A DNA stretch of 64,000 bases, taken from positions 2,672,501 through 2,736,500 of the forward strand of contig NC_087157.1 in NCBI RefSeq assembly GCF_035594125.1. The letters run 5' to 3'. Position numbers and translations under genes: made by a program. A model generated the notes under the pieces. That model made no database searches, was not told where the DNA came from, and saw only the letters and a program-made list of their open reading frames with translations. This document shows, piece after piece, positions 13,256-25,841 of this stretch. This DNA comes from Scylla paramamosain. Taxonomy: Eukaryota > Arthropoda > Malacostraca > Decapoda > Portunidae. Numbering within the stretch: position 1 is the stretch's first letter; each line of letters opens with the position of its first letter.

Positions 13256-13449
13256 CATTATATCCTGTCCACAGCCAACTCTGTGCATCGCTCCCATCCC
13301 TTCCCTGCGACGGTGAAAGTGTGAAGCAGCGAGATGATACGTAAAGAGGGAAATTTTTCGTTGGTCAGAAGAATATGTCGGTCATAGATTACACTCCTGC
13401 CTCATTTTCCGCAAGGAAGTCACTTTGAGAATGTGCTTCATCAATCTTG

Positions 13450-13560
13450 TCCTCCTCCTCGTCTTCCTCCTCCTTCTCCTTCTCCTCCTCCTTCTCCTCC
13501 TCCTCCTCCTCCTCCTCCTCCTCCTCCTCCTCCTCCTCCTCCTCCTCCTCCTCCTTCTTC
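13450..13560. repeat. (CTC)n microsatellite
   Basis: Triplet array of CTC with CTT interruptions, continuing as a decayed CTC/GTC-rich tract to about 13,735. Poly-Leu, poly-Ser and poly-Glu frames here are artefacts. Confidence 0.95.
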
Positions 13561-13965
13561 ATTTCCTCCACTTCGTCCTTTATTTCGTTTTTTCTAGTTG
13601 CCTTCTACATCCGTATCCTCCTCCTTATCCTCTTCCTTGTCCTCAATATAGTCCTCCTTCTTCTCCTCCTCCTCTTCCTTCTCCTCCTCCTCCTCCTCCT
13701 CGTCGTCGTCTTCATCGTTGTCGTCTTCGTCCTTGTGCATATGAATGAAGTTGTCTGTACTTAGCACGCTGCAAGGCTCAGGTTAAAACTCGAGCTGTGT
13801 CCTGGTGGTAAACTCGTGGCTCGTGTGCTTGAATGCTTGCTCGGTGTTTGCTAAATCAAAAACTCCAACCACAGACACTGTAAATATTTAATCTTCTTGC
13901 AACTCATTTTAGATAAGCTTCATTGTTTCATCGTTCCAGAAATGTTTTGTTTCATTAATTATGAT

Positions 13966-13970
<5 letters not shown>

Positions 13971-14015
<45 letters not shown>
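13971..14015. repeat. (CA)n microsatellite
   Basis: A CA run with one GC interruption. The stretch 14,016-14,500 is unique sequence where I find no gene. Confidence 0.9.
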
Positions 14016-14502
14016 ACTTATGTAACTTAATAATTGTTACGAGCGGAACAAAGTTTATGCTTAGGTGGGGTGGGCCTTGCATATGAGCGGCTCAACCCCA
14101 GTCTGGCCATACCGTCACACTGTCCACAAGCTTCTACAGTATATCTCCGGAACTACGTGGCCGATCCCAACTAAACTCACGCCATATGATACCACAGTTC
14201 TATTTTTAAAAGAGACAGGTTTCATGATTTCCGCTGTGTGCAGTTGGTGTGTGACTTGCAAAAAGTGAAAGTACGTCTCACATATGGGTTCTCAATAAAC
14301 TAGTTAGATGATTCTGTTGAAACTTAGTGTGCGGTATAACTGAACATGTTGAATATGGATTTCCACTGTAAATGCACAAAGGCCTCATAAAAACTCATGA
14401 GCTAATAAACTGACGAAGCTGAAATTTGTTAAGTAGTATGAGCCAATTAATGCTTACACGACTCAGTATGCGAAATTCGAATTCTTTTGTCAATCTGCCA
14501 AT

Positions 14503-14503
14503 C

Positions 14504-14547
<44 letters not shown>
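14503..14547. repeat. (GT)n microsatellite
   Basis: A perfect GT run. Confidence 0.95.
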
Positions 14548-14549
<2 letters not shown>

Positions 14550-14689
14550 TGAGGTATGAGCTTGCCTGCACTCTACGCCTTCACTGCCTTTACCATCTCG
14601 TCTTCCTGCCCTTTAAAGTTTTCCGCAAGCAATCACCGGGGCCAGGCCAGACTTCCTTGAGCCTTCCTATCCTCGCACTGCACGCACAC

Positions 14690-14742
14690 ACACGGGCGCA
14701 TTTGCACACACACGGGCGCACTTACACACACACACACACAAA

Positions 14743-14816
<74 letters not shown>

Positions 14817-14820
14817 CTCC
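14690..14820. repeat. Compound (CA)n then interrupted (CT)n
   Basis: Two ACACACACGGGCGCA-type blocks, each about 20 bases, pass into CA repeats and then a CT array broken by single extra C or T bases. A (CTC)n array follows at 14,905-14,985. Confidence 0.85.
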
Positions 14821-14904
14821 TATTATTTTTTTCATATTCTTCTGAAATAGACCGATTGATTGCTTCTTTCATTCTCCTTTTCATCTTGTCTTTCCTCTTC
14901 CCCT

Positions 14905-14985
14905 TCCTCCTCCTCCTCCTCCTCCTCCTCCTCCTCCTCCTCCTCCTCCTCTTCCTCCTCCTCCTCCTGCTCCTCCTACTCCTCT
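14905..14985. repeat. (CTC)n microsatellite
   Basis: CTC triplets with a few substitutions. The 261-aa minus-strand open frame across 14,633-15,418 strings together this and neighbouring arrays and is not a gene. Confidence 0.9.
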
Positions 14986-15097
14986 TTTGTCGGTGTTGCT
15001 TTGATGAGGTGAGAAGAGTGTTTTCTTCCCTTGTGTAAAATTCATATTTCACGAAAGGTTTCGACAGGGAGTTCGGAAGAGGAAGACAAGTGGACTG

Positions 15098-15100
<3 letters not shown>

Positions 15101-15152
<52 letters not shown>
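15101..15152. repeat. (GT)n microsatellite
   Basis: A GT run followed 38 bases later by (CAG)n(GAG)n triplets (15,190-15,226). Confidence 0.95.
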
Positions 15153-15156
<4 letters not shown>

Positions 15157-15345
15157 ACAGGAATTTCACTGTTATTAGTGTAATGAGTTGCAGCAGCAGC
15201 AGCAGCAGGAGGAGGAGGAGGAGGAAGAGTTGATTGATCCCAGGCGTCATGCAAACTGTTACCAGACTTGAGGTGACGTGCTCGTCCCTGGCAGCCCCAC
15301 TCCCAGCCTTCCATGCTTTTTCCGATATTTTTGCTTCCATAACCC

Positions 15346-15349
<4 letters not shown>

Positions 15350-15409
<60 letters not shown>
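15350..15409. repeat. (CT)n microsatellite
   Basis: A perfect CT run of about 29 units. Confidence 0.95.
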
Positions 15410-15412
<3 letters not shown>

Positions 15413-15496
15413 AATCATGGTATAATGACCTCATAATGGTGATTACTCCGCAAATTTGCTGAATAATTACATATAAGAGACGTGTTTCCGCCATCT

Positions 15497-15525
15497 ACAT
15501 ACATACATACATACATACATACATA
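15497..15525. repeat. (CATA)n microsatellite
   Basis: Seven CATA units. Confidence 0.9.
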
Positions 15526-15951
15526 AGTATTATTAAATAGGTAACACTGCTCTGTATTGGCAACCTTACGAAATAGTTTAGCTACTGCAGTGTCCTCCGG
15601 CGGCAGATTCATGAACTATCCTTCTCTCTACTGATGGTGAATTGATGAAACACGTCATGTATTATCTCTGAACCTTTAGCTGTGGTGTATAGTTATTGGT
15701 GAAACAGCGTCTCCGTCTGTATATTGTGCCCTCATGAAGCCTATAGGGGCGATGAGGGTGGGGGGAGAGGGGAAGAGACTTACACCTATGTTCATGTTAT
15801 CACGAAGAGGGGCAAAGAGCAGCGGGTCATGTCGGAAGATGGGGTCCCTTTTCCTTTTGTTGGCGGAGTGTGTGTTGACGGAGCCTCTTTATTTCTGACA
15901 ATTTTGAGAGCTTGTTCTTTTTCGGCATTGTCTTGGATAGTTTGGCATGGC

Positions 15952-16158
<207 letters not shown>

Positions 16159-16405
16159 CTTTTCCCCCTCGCCCCTACAGAATGCGCCTTTAATCTCAAA
16201 GTTTCGTTGATATACATTACCTGCAGTTCGTATGTCTTGCCTTGGATTTAAGAGAGAAAGAATTTTTGCGGTGGGCAGGACGGAAGAATAATGGGAGGCG
16301 GGTCAAGGATACACTGGGAGGGAGAAGTGAGTATGAAAGGGCCCGAGCAAACACCTCCAGTTCTGAGGTAATGGGTGGGCGTCTCCCTCAGGGCCTGCCT
16401 TGTTT

Positions 16406-16409
<4 letters not shown>

Positions 16410-16463
<54 letters not shown>

Positions 16464-16479
16464 AACAACCTTTCCCACC

Positions 16480-16538
<59 letters not shown>
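16410..16538. repeat. (GT)n and (CT)n microsatellites
   Basis: GT run 16,410-16,461 and CT run 16,484-16,537 with 22 unique bases between them. This repeats the GT-spacer-CT order seen 450 bases upstream. The unique stretch 16,540-17,245 shows no recognisable gene. Confidence 0.9.
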
Positions 16539-16540
<2 letters not shown>

Positions 16541-17244
16541 GTTATTATGTTCACAATACACATGGAGGACGTGGAAGATTGCTCGTCCCCATTGAACCAC
16601 AACTTTTCGAGGTGTCTTGGCAACTCTTTCAACATGTACGTTACTTCCTTCGTTATTCCAAACCTTGAAGTTTTATAATAAATGTGCCAGCGTTGGAACG
16701 CCACCTCTCCTCCACTTAGCAGCTCACCACCGTGACGCAGCAGTGTCAAGGTCGCAAATTGGAACACTGACTATTATTCTCCCTCTTACTCTTTACTTTA
16801 ATTTTAGATACAAAGATTTCCATTGTCCTTTGACGTGCACTTCATTAGTCAAGAGGGAAAAGTAGACTATGAGAAAGGGAGGGTAGAAAAATTAGTTAAA
16901 TCTTGCTCGGGACATTTTTTTACTCCATTCAGTAAATGAAGAGATTTGGTATATAGATGAAATAAAAAGACAATAATAATGTCCACACTTTTGTGATATA
17001 CATATACGTATGTTGCATATCCATTCAGGCTGAGTTAGATATCCTCCAGCTAGTTTAACTTGACAAGGAATGCATCTTGCCTTGCTCTCGTAACGCGGAA
17101 ATCTCACGCTAAATCTCACCTTCACCTTAATGAATCTCTGGTCATCACCTTACTTTACTGGGTGGACTGTTTACTCGTGCCACTACGGCTTTGTAGCGGG
17201 ATGGTGACTACAGGGATACTTTCATGAACTTTTCCCTCCATTTT

Positions 17245-17395
<151 letters not shown>

Positions 17396-17720
17396 GAGGG
17401 AGGAGGCATGAAAAGAAACGAGAGGAACCATCAAACTAAGACAGCCTTAAGAACACTTCACAATTGTAAGAGCTTTGATTGAACACTAATACCCGAATGT
17501 TGTGCACAAACTTTTGCTCTAATCCTCTATCATAAGTTGTTTCCATATATATCTTTTTTTTTTGTTTCAGTTTTCAGAGAGGTGCGTTCTTCTTAATTGG
17601 TTTCATTCCTTCCCAACTGTAACGCATCCCACTTCAGCCTGTCCTTTCCTCACACAAGTTACTTCGAGATACGTATTAATAACTGAGTAGCTCCGATCCC
17701 CTCATTCGAACTGCATAGCT

Positions 17721-17721
17721 A

Positions 17722-17763
<42 letters not shown>

Positions 17764-17925
17764 CGTTTCTTTTTTTCTTTCTTTCTTTCTTCTTCTTCTT
17801 CTTCTTCTTCTTCTTCTTCTTCTTCTTCTTCTTCTTCTTCTTCTTCTTCTTCTTCTGCTTCTTCTTCATCTTCTGCTTCTTCTTCTTCTTCTGCTTCTTC
17901 TTCTTCTTCTTCTCCTTTACGCCTA
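17721..17925. repeat. (GTT)n then (TTC)n triplet arrays
   Basis: About 14 GTT units change to TTC triplets that run, with TGC and TCA interruptions, to about 17,920. The strand stays almost free of purines to about 18,110. Confidence 0.95.
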
Positions 17926-18226
17926 ACACATTCCCTTCTTTATTCTTTTCACTTCACCTTCCTCCTCCTCCTCCCCCTCCTCCTGCTCCTTCTCTTCCTA
18001 CCTCCATTAATTATTCCATCTCATCCTTCCCCCGACCCTTTTCTCTTCTTCTCCTATCATCTCTTCGTTCCTTTCATATTCTCGACTCCGATTCCTCCTC
18101 CCTCCCTTCCTTTGTCGCCCCCCTCCTCTTTCTTTACTTTAAAATCTGCCTCTCGATAATATTGCTGGAAACCAACGAGTTCATAATTTTCGTGGGAGAT
18201 TATTTGGTGCATGCATGTGTGTGTGT

Positions 18227-18228
<2 letters not shown>

Positions 18229-18281
<53 letters not shown>
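18229..18281. repeat. (GA)n microsatellite
   Basis: A GA run preceded by a short GT block (18,217-18,227) and followed by a G-rich run. Confidence 0.95.
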
Positions 18282-18283
<2 letters not shown>

Positions 18284-18364
18284 GAGGGGGGTTGATGGAT
18301 GAGTTTATTGGGTTGCATTAAACTGTTATATGGAAGAGTAATGTTAACTAAGAATAGAATTGTT

Positions 18365-18545
18365 AAGAAGAAAAAGAACAAGAAGAACAAGAACAAGAAG
18401 AACAAGAACAAGAAGAACAAGAACAAGAACAAAAGAACAAGAACAAGAAAAGAACAAGAAAAGGAAAATAAGATCAAGAAGGAAACAACAGCAACCATAA
18501 AAACAACCACAACAACAACAAAACAACAACAACAACAATAACAAA
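18365..18545. repeat. Imperfect (AAGAAC)n / (AAC)n tract
   Basis: Mixed AAG and AAC triplets with an approximately 15-base higher-order period (AAGAACAAGAACAAG-type blocks), ending in an (AAC)n run. It gives a Lys/Asn-rich frame with no other features. Confidence 0.8.
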
Positions 18546-18633
18546 TAGACGAGGCCGAAAACAAAAGCAGGAACAAAATAAAACAGGAATATTAAAGTAT
18601 TAGACAGAAATAACTACAGACACATACTTCTTA

Positions 18634-18675
18634 GACAAACAAACAAACAAACAAACAAACATATAAACAAACAGA
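18634..18675. repeat. (AAAC)n microsatellite
   Basis: About seven CAAA units plus decayed copies. Unique sequence follows to 19,130, apart from a small CT run at 18,819-18,842. Confidence 0.85.
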
Positions 18676-19130
18676 CAAAGAGGAGGCAAAGAGAAAAGGT
18701 GAATGGCTCCCAGAAACAGATGCGGCAACTAACCTTCTGTATCCTCAAGAAAAATTAAAGACTGATTAATACTGAACGAAAGGTGACCAAATGTCTTCCA
18801 CACCACCTATTGTAGCCCCTCTCTCTCTCTCTCTCTCTCTCTGCTACTATTAAGATGAACCTTCAACTCCTTTTTTATAAGTAAACGCACGATTTTTGTT
18901 TCCAGTGCTGTTTGGGAGACTTGTATAATTAACTCCTGCTGCAAGAATTGACCTTATTGCCACACAGGTGTTTGTTTTGGAGACGTACACTCGAAGGTCA
19001 TAAAAAAAAACTCCCATCTCCGTCGACCCTGCAACGAGGCCCGGGGTCTTTCTGGACGCAAGCTCAAGTTAATGATAAAAATTTTCGTCATCATTTTGTG
19101 GTTCCAACGATGTGTTATTGTTGGGGATGA

Positions 19131-19156
19131 TGGTGGTGGTGGTGGTGGTGGTGGTG
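19131..19156. repeat. (GGT)n microsatellite
   Basis: Eight GGT units. Confidence 0.9.
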
Positions 19157-19548
19157 TGAGGAAAGATATACTTCCTGTGGTAATACGAGTTTGGTGTGGC
19201 TGAGTGATATGAAAAAGGAAAGAGACGGAAAAAGAAAATAAAAAAGAATGTGAGAAAGAATGAACGGTCAGCGAACAACACAGGCAGGGAAGCACAGACA
19301 AAAAGACAGATACAGAAAGAAGTTGAGAAAGAAACAGGGGAGCAGACTTGCAGACGGAAATAGACAGATATATATAGAGAGAGAGACATGCAGGCAGATG
19401 CACGTACAGAGAAGCAAACAAACATATAGAAGAAAAAAACAGTTATACAGACATACAGATATACCTATTAACAGGGAGAAGTTAAGGGGAAAGAAAGGAA
19501 GAAAAAAAAAAGGAAAAAACATTGAACTGGATAGAAATGACAGCGTAG

Positions 19549-19549
<1 letters not shown>

Positions 19550-19604
<55 letters not shown>
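19550..19604. repeat. (GA)n microsatellite
   Basis: A GA run that ends a purine-rich stretch starting at about 19,205 with many AGACAGA-type words. Confidence 0.95.
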
Positions 19605-19607
<3 letters not shown>

Positions 19608-19826
19608 ATATTCCACGTTCAATTATCCATGCATCACCGCGCCAGCCCCATTCATCCTCCGCTTATCCCGATGTGGCAGATCCCTTTCCAGTAGTTAGTA
19701 ATAAATGTCTAGTCACTGGGAAAGCTAAGCCACTTCCAGGATCAAATTGTTGTGATACGTTTTGTTTTAAGTTCTCTATATTTTTGCTTCTTTCTTTTCA
19801 TGCATTTTAATTTTTTTGGCTAATTT

Positions 19827-19828
<2 letters not shown>

Positions 19829-19862
<34 letters not shown>

Positions 19863-19869
19863 TCTCTCC
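19829..19869. repeat. (CT)n microsatellite
   Basis: A CT run with one extra CC. Confidence 0.9.
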
Positions 19870-20054
19870 AATTGGCGGACCCTCGAGGTAAGTTTCATCC
19901 GCGTGTCGAGTACCTGAATCGCTGAGTGGAGCAAGTGAAGCGAGGAATGATGGGGTGAATAGGGCAGGGCTGTAACAGTGTGTGATGGTGCGTTGTTCAC
20001 TTCACGCCACAGAAGCCTCAAACCCCTTAGCGACGAATCTTTGGGGGTAGGACT

Positions 20055-20059
20055 CTGTG

Positions 20060-20103
<44 letters not shown>
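20055..20103. repeat. (GT)n microsatellite
   Basis: A GT run with one GC interruption. A second GT run lies 180 bases downstream. Confidence 0.95.
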
Positions 20104-20104
<1 letters not shown>

Positions 20105-20283
20105 CTGAAAATTTCTTACGTCAGGTGGCGCCGAAATAAATGAAATAAAAACTGCATAAAATACTAGTAATGTTGAAATGTAACGTAAAAGTAACGAAAA
20201 CAAGATGTAGGTTGAAATTAAAAAAAAAAAATAACAAGTAAAAACTAAAAACTACAAATTAAGCGGGCTCCGATTTGAATATA

Positions 20284-20285
<2 letters not shown>

Positions 20286-20338
<53 letters not shown>

Positions 20339-20396
20339 ACGAATATTAATCAATGAATCTCCATACACACACACATACATACACACACACACACAA
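20286..20396. repeat. (GT)n followed by (CA)n, inverted pair
   Basis: GT run 20,286-20,336, 28 unique bases, then interrupted CA run 20,364-20,394. The two are complementary and could pair as a hairpin. The purine-rich unique stretch 20,460-20,760 has no recognisable gene. Confidence 0.85.
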
Positions 20397-21222
20397 TATA
20401 CTGGTAGTTATGCATTATCTATACTATTCTCTTCACCTGCTAATTGCATTTGCATATTGCCTTGTGAGAGAGAGGGAATGAGCCGAGCGAGGTGGTGAGA
20501 AAACCCGGGAAGTATAAGGAGATGAGGGAAAGACGAGAGAGGAAGAGAGAGCAACTGGAGGAGGAATGAGAGGAACGGAAGAGGCAAAACATGAGGAAGG
20601 GGGCTGACTTTGGAAGGGACAGAGTGAGGGCAGGGGGAAAAAAATATATATTGTAAGGGAGAAGTACAGGCAAAACATGAAGGGGGTACGAGGGAATTTT
20701 GAAGGGGAGGAGTGAAGGGAAGAGTAAGGGGAAGCTGTGTAGTGGTGGTGGAGGGGAGCAACAGGTGGTTCACTCACACAGGTTAATTGCTCAGTTTTCA
20801 TTGCCACACCAGCTCTTTCCTCTCTCTCCCCGCAGCAGGTGGTGTGTGTGTGTGTGTGTGTGTGTGTTGGTGGCTGGGTGGGCGGGTGAGTGTTGTCGTC
20901 GTTCTCACTTCGTCTATTGTGGGCTGAACTTTTTATTCATCCTTTTCTTTTTTCTTTTTTTTTTTTATCGGGGAGAGGCAAAATAGCGGGTTTCTCGTCC
21001 TCGGCAGACCAGCCTCCTTCATTCTTAGAAAAAAAACTGTCCTAGCCTATGTTGTATGTTTGCACGTCATCATGGTGTGTGTGCGTGTGTGTGTTTGGGG
21101 GGGGGCGGAGCGGTATTCGCGTTGTTTTGTTTTGTTAGAAATGTCTTTGCCTGTTGTTTTGTATTTTTCTTTTTTTTCATTTTTTTCATTTTATTATGAT
21201 TATTAATGTTATCACTAGTGTC

Positions 21223-21227
<5 letters not shown>

Positions 21228-21281
<54 letters not shown>

Positions 21282-21290
21282 CAGCAGTAA
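21228..21290. repeat. (AGT)n microsatellite
   Basis: About 20 AGT units passing into AGC variants. The unique sequence 21,320-21,890 contains a tRNA-A-box-like word near 21,580 but no matching B box. Confidence 0.95.
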
Positions 21291-22034
21291 TACCAGCGGC
21301 AGCAGTAGAGGTAGCGGTAATGGTATTGTTATTACTGTTACGGTTCTTCATGCTCAGACTCGAGGACATTTCTCACTCCTTATAATTTTGATACCCTGTA
21401 AAAGTAAAGATACACCTGAATATTGTGTCCTCTACCCGAGATAAACGTGATGGGGACTTTGTAGCAGCATCTGTCCTAGAACACAGACCACACACAACTG
21501 AAGGCTGAGGGATGCTGTGAACGTACAGAGTAACACAAGCTGTCTTCTTGAGGTGCCCTGAATTAACCCGTCCAGCTGGTCTCGTGGTTAACCCAGATGA
21601 ATGTGACGGCTTGGGTGACAATTGGTTCCTCTGGAGGGCCGGTATTAGGTGATTGCCTCCTGCCCAACCAATAAGGCTTGATGAGCTCCCGAGCGTGTCC
21701 AAGGGGAAACTGTCACGTCGCCACCACCACTCCTATAATGCATGGGACGCATCCATTTACCTGTTGCATGCTGGAATTAGAGCAGTGGTGGTGGTGGTGA
21801 TAACAGTTAGTCGATCAGTCAGTCAAAAATCAATCAGTCTACCAGGAATTAAGTAGCAAACGTGTCAAGTACAGCAGAAACATAACTTTGACACCTAGCA
21901 AATTAAGAAAAACAGTAGAAGTAGTAGTAGCAGTAGTAGTTGCTGTAGTATTAGTAGTAGTAGTAGTTGCTCTTAATTTACTGTAGTTATTGTAATGATT
22001 AGAAAAGTTTACGTTACTAATGGTGTACAAGGGA

Positions 22035-22040
<6 letters not shown>

Positions 22041-22109
<69 letters not shown>
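22041..22109. repeat. (CT)n microsatellite
   Basis: CT run preceded by a decayed (AGT)n tract at 21,917-21,972. Confidence 0.95.
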
Positions 22110-22111
<2 letters not shown>

Positions 22112-22385
22112 CAGGTGTAATTGTTTTGATTGGTAATAGCCTTCCCTCAGCCCTGTCAGTCGTAACGCTGAATTCACCGCGCCACCTGTCCCTTACCACA
22201 CCTGTAACCTCTTCCCTTCCTTCCTTTCTTCCTCCCATCACTTCTTCACATTATTTCCTTCTTCCCATTATTTCCTTCTTCGTTATATTATCTATTTTTT
22301 TTCTGCTTCTCCATGCCGTCCATCCAATCCTCTTTATTTTCTTTCAATTTTGATTTTCTTTTTTTTCTATAATGTGGGGAGTACC

Positions 22386-22386
<1 letters not shown>

Positions 22387-22471
<85 letters not shown>
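22387..22471. repeat. (CT)n microsatellite
   Basis: A CT run inside a pyrimidine-rich stretch from 22,200 to 22,570. Confidence 0.95.
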
Positions 22472-22474
<3 letters not shown>

Positions 22475-22856
22475 TCTCTATTTTCTTTTCCCTTCTCTTG
22501 TTTTCTTTCTCTTATCTTCGCTTTCCTCCTCTTCTCTTCTTTCTTCCTCTTCTCTTCCACTTCTTTCCGGAGCATAACTGGAAAGTTTGCTATTTTTTTT
22601 TATCACTGAATAGAAAAAAAGTATTAGAATTACAATCAAGTTAGGAGGAGCAGGAGGTATCAGGTTCAGAATCTGTTAATAAGTGCTAGTGTTACATTCC
22701 TAGAGGGACTGGAATACGTATATAAACTCTCTTTTCTCCAGCAGCCCTCGTGAGCAACACAGTAAAGCCATTTGAGGTATCCATCTGTTGACTCCTATCC
22801 AAAGCTGAAAGCCACCTACTTTTTTTTTTTTTATTGTTATTGTAAGGAGTCAAACA

Positions 22857-22858
<2 letters not shown>

Positions 22859-22955
<97 letters not shown>

Positions 22956-22970
22956 GTTGTTGTTGTTGTT
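22859..22970. repeat. (CT)n followed by (GTT)n
   Basis: CT run 22,859-22,952 passing into about six GTT units. Confidence 0.95.
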
Positions 22971-23490
22971 TTCGGTATTTCTTTATTCTTTATAATTTTT
23001 CTTTTTTCCTTCCTTATTTTTTTTCCTATCCATGTAAATACGTTTAATTGGTCTTTTCCTTCTTTCTTTTCATACTAATAATACAATCATCACCTCCAAA
23101 GATTTTCTCTCCTCCTCCTCCTCCTCTTCTTCCTCCTCCCTATCATCACACTTTAGCTCGGCTCCCTCCCCAGCCTGTTCTCTATTAAGACTGCGGTAAC
23201 GCCAGCGCGCCTCGCCTCCTGAGACGCCCTCCACCGCCTCAGGAAGCGGGAATGCTGCCGGGAGAGGATCCCTAAGTAATGTGAGTCGTATATGAAGCTT
23301 CACTGTACCTTCATCTCTTTTATCCCTCCTCCTCCTCTTTCTCCTCTTCCTCTTCCTCCTCTCTCAATGGTGACGATTCTCTACCTCCTCCAGTGAGTTC
23401 TAATTAGCAGTGCCAGTTGCTTCTCGAACTTTTGTCTTCTCATTTTGTGTTCTACGAGTTTCACGATGCATGTTGGAAGTTCTTTTTCTT

Positions 23491-23492
23491 GG

Positions 23493-23532
<40 letters not shown>

Positions 23533-23533
23533 G
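23491..23533. repeat. (GTT)n microsatellite
   Basis: Fourteen GTT units. A short (TTC)n follows at 23,622-23,643. Confidence 0.95.
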
Positions 23534-23807
23534 GCATTCCTCAAAACTATTATTGGCCTGTACATAATTCCAAGCCTTAACTTTCTCCACACAGAAATGA
23601 CATCTACCCCCAGCCGTCTTCTTTTCTTCTTCTTCTTCTTCTTTTAAGAAAATAAATTTGGAAGTTACTCTACACATCTTTACTCTAGTGCACTTTTTTT
23701 TTCTCATTGTTCCGTGTAATTAGTTGAATGATCTGATTGTTTCAACCTTTGATTTTTACTTTATGGTCTAATACATAATCAGTTTTTTTTTTCAAGCTGA
23801 CACTTTT

Positions 23808-23810
<3 letters not shown>

Positions 23811-23854
<44 letters not shown>
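23811..23854. repeat. (GT)n microsatellite
   Basis: A perfect GT run. Confidence 0.95.
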
Positions 23855-23856
<2 letters not shown>

Positions 23857-24125
23857 TAGGAAATAACAGCGCAAAAGACGTCGATGCGTAACTGTTTGAA
23901 ATCTGTATTTTTTTTTCCTATAGTCAGTGCCGTCTTCGTCGTCGCTGTTGTTGGTGTTCCTCGTATTTCCGTATATGCACATTTATTGTTAAGAGTACCC
24001 TCCTGCCTCTTGCTGCCATCTCATTATGCAGGTGTCAGCGCTGTGTACAAGCCGCCTTACGTCATACTCGTACCATGGAACTCCTACTGCTGCCCTCACC
24101 TCATTGCCATCCTCAGCGAAGTGGC

Positions 24126-24128
24126 ACA

Positions 24129-24190
<62 letters not shown>
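24126..24190. repeat. (CA)n microsatellite
   Basis: A CA run that, with the GT run at 23,811-23,854, forms an inverted pair 270 bases apart. Confidence 0.95.
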
Positions 24191-24193
<3 letters not shown>

Positions 24194-24344
24194 TAATCAG
24201 ATCATAATTATTTTGATTTAAGTTTCCTGAGACTTCTAACAATTAGTGTATTCACATGAAGAGGCAAACCCAAAGAGGCGCAGAGCAGCAGGTGTTGCGG
24301 ACAGGTGATTCAGGAAGTGTCACGTGAGAACCTAATAAAGTGAG

Positions 24345-24345
<1 letters not shown>

Positions 24346-24418
<73 letters not shown>
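24346..24418. repeat. (GA)n microsatellite
   Basis: A perfect GA run of about 36 units. Confidence 0.95.
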
Positions 24419-24420
<2 letters not shown>

Positions 24421-24779
24421 TTGATGCAGACGGAAAAAAATACGGATATTGATTTTTTTAAGCTAAATGTAAGGAATTGAAGATAGATGTGTGGACGCGA
24501 AAATGAGGGAATAAGAAAAATAAAAGGCGTAGGCAGGAGAGATAAGAAGATATTATAATGTACTCGTCAAACGATATGCAGCGAAAAAATGAAGAAACAA
24601 GAATCAAAATAAAGAGATGAAAGAAAAAAAAGATGTAAGAATATAAAGAGAAGAAACAGAAGAGCGTAAAGACAAGGAACAAAACAAGAACTTGGATGGA
24701 GATGTTGCAAGGTGTCTGGAAACTTAGAAAAAAAATAAAGTGGTAGTTTATGGTTTCATTGATTTTGTGAGGTGACGCG

Positions 24780-24782
<3 letters not shown>

Positions 24783-24866
<84 letters not shown>
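24783..24866. repeat. (GA)n microsatellite
   Basis: A perfect GA run. The 365 bases between this and the previous GA array are purine-rich and unique. Confidence 0.95.
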
Positions 24867-24872
<6 letters not shown>

Positions 24873-25216
24873 GAAATAAAATACGTACTGACCTCCCTTT
24901 AAGAAAAAAAAAGAAAATACAAGACTCATTTAACTCCTTATATAGAAATAAATAAATAGTAAAGAGAACGTCACAACAGCAGCTGGGAAGACGTATAGTA
25001 GCGAAAAGAATCCTAAAACAAAGATAACACAAGAAAAGAAATTCATTGTCCTTATCTGATGCAGCACTACGTGAGCAAAAGTTTTGTTATCGCATCGTCA
25101 CCATCAGCGAGAGGATGCAACTAAACAATGGTATCCTGGAGCAACTTACTGCCTCTGTCCCCGCCCCACCCACCCAGTTCTTCGTCTTTTTCCGCCACTA
25201 TAAAGTAAAATATTAT

Positions 25217-25219
<3 letters not shown>

Positions 25220-25265
<46 letters not shown>
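25220..25265. repeat. (CT)n microsatellite
   Basis: A perfect CT run of about 22 units. Confidence 0.95.
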
Positions 25266-25267
<2 letters not shown>

Positions 25268-25436
25268 GTTTTGTGTTGTATCATGCTATCTTGAATTCAA
25301 TATGGCGTTGGTTGCACGTGTCAACTCGTGTCCTCCTCCTTCACGCAGACACCATCGCGTTTTATTCATGACGAAAGATGATTTTTGTCAATACGGTAAA
25401 TCATCCCATGTTCTTAAGAGATTATTATTAATTATA

Positions 25437-25498
<62 letters not shown>

Positions 25499-25516
25499 TA
25501 CTACTACTACTACTAC
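25437..25516. repeat. (ACT)n microsatellite
   Basis: About 26 ACT units with one TTC interruption. Confidence 0.95.
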
Positions 25517-25717
25517 ATGCCCCTTTCAAGTTTGATTGCATGCAGTTAAACTTGAAAAATATTAAATTTGCCGAGATGAGCGTTATAAAAGGAAGAAAAA
25601 TTCCTCTCTATAAAAACTGCAGGGGGAAAATGAAAGGACTTGACAAAGAAAGGTGAGAGGGTTGTGCACTTTTGAATGAATTTTAACTTTAGACGAAATT
25701 AGGATGCTCGGGAAAAG

Positions 25718-25841
25718 GAGGAGGAGGAGGAGGAGGAGAAGAAGAAGAAGAAGAAGAAGAAGAAGAAGAAGAAGAAGAAGAAGAAGAAGAAGAAGAAGAA
25801 GAAGAAGAAGAAGAAGAAGAAGAAGAAGAAGAAGAAGAAAA
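25718..25841. repeat. (AGG)n then (AAG)n triplet array
   Basis: Six AGG units change to about 34 AAG units. The strand is purine-only for about 125 bases. The stretch 25,870-26,810 is unique and I recognise no gene in it. Confidence 0.95.

Noticed and set aside
14633..15418. 261-aa minus-strand open frame
   Set aside because: It is translated from GA, CTC and GT arrays with short unique joins, so it is low complexity only.
17721..18302. 193-aa Phe/Leu-rich frame that looks like a membrane protein
   Set aside because: The hydrophobic run is poly-Phe from TTC triplets and the rest is CT-rich DNA.
21560..21660. tRNA-like or SINE head (CGTGGTTAACCC)
   Set aside because: There is an A-box-like word but no proper B box at the expected distance.
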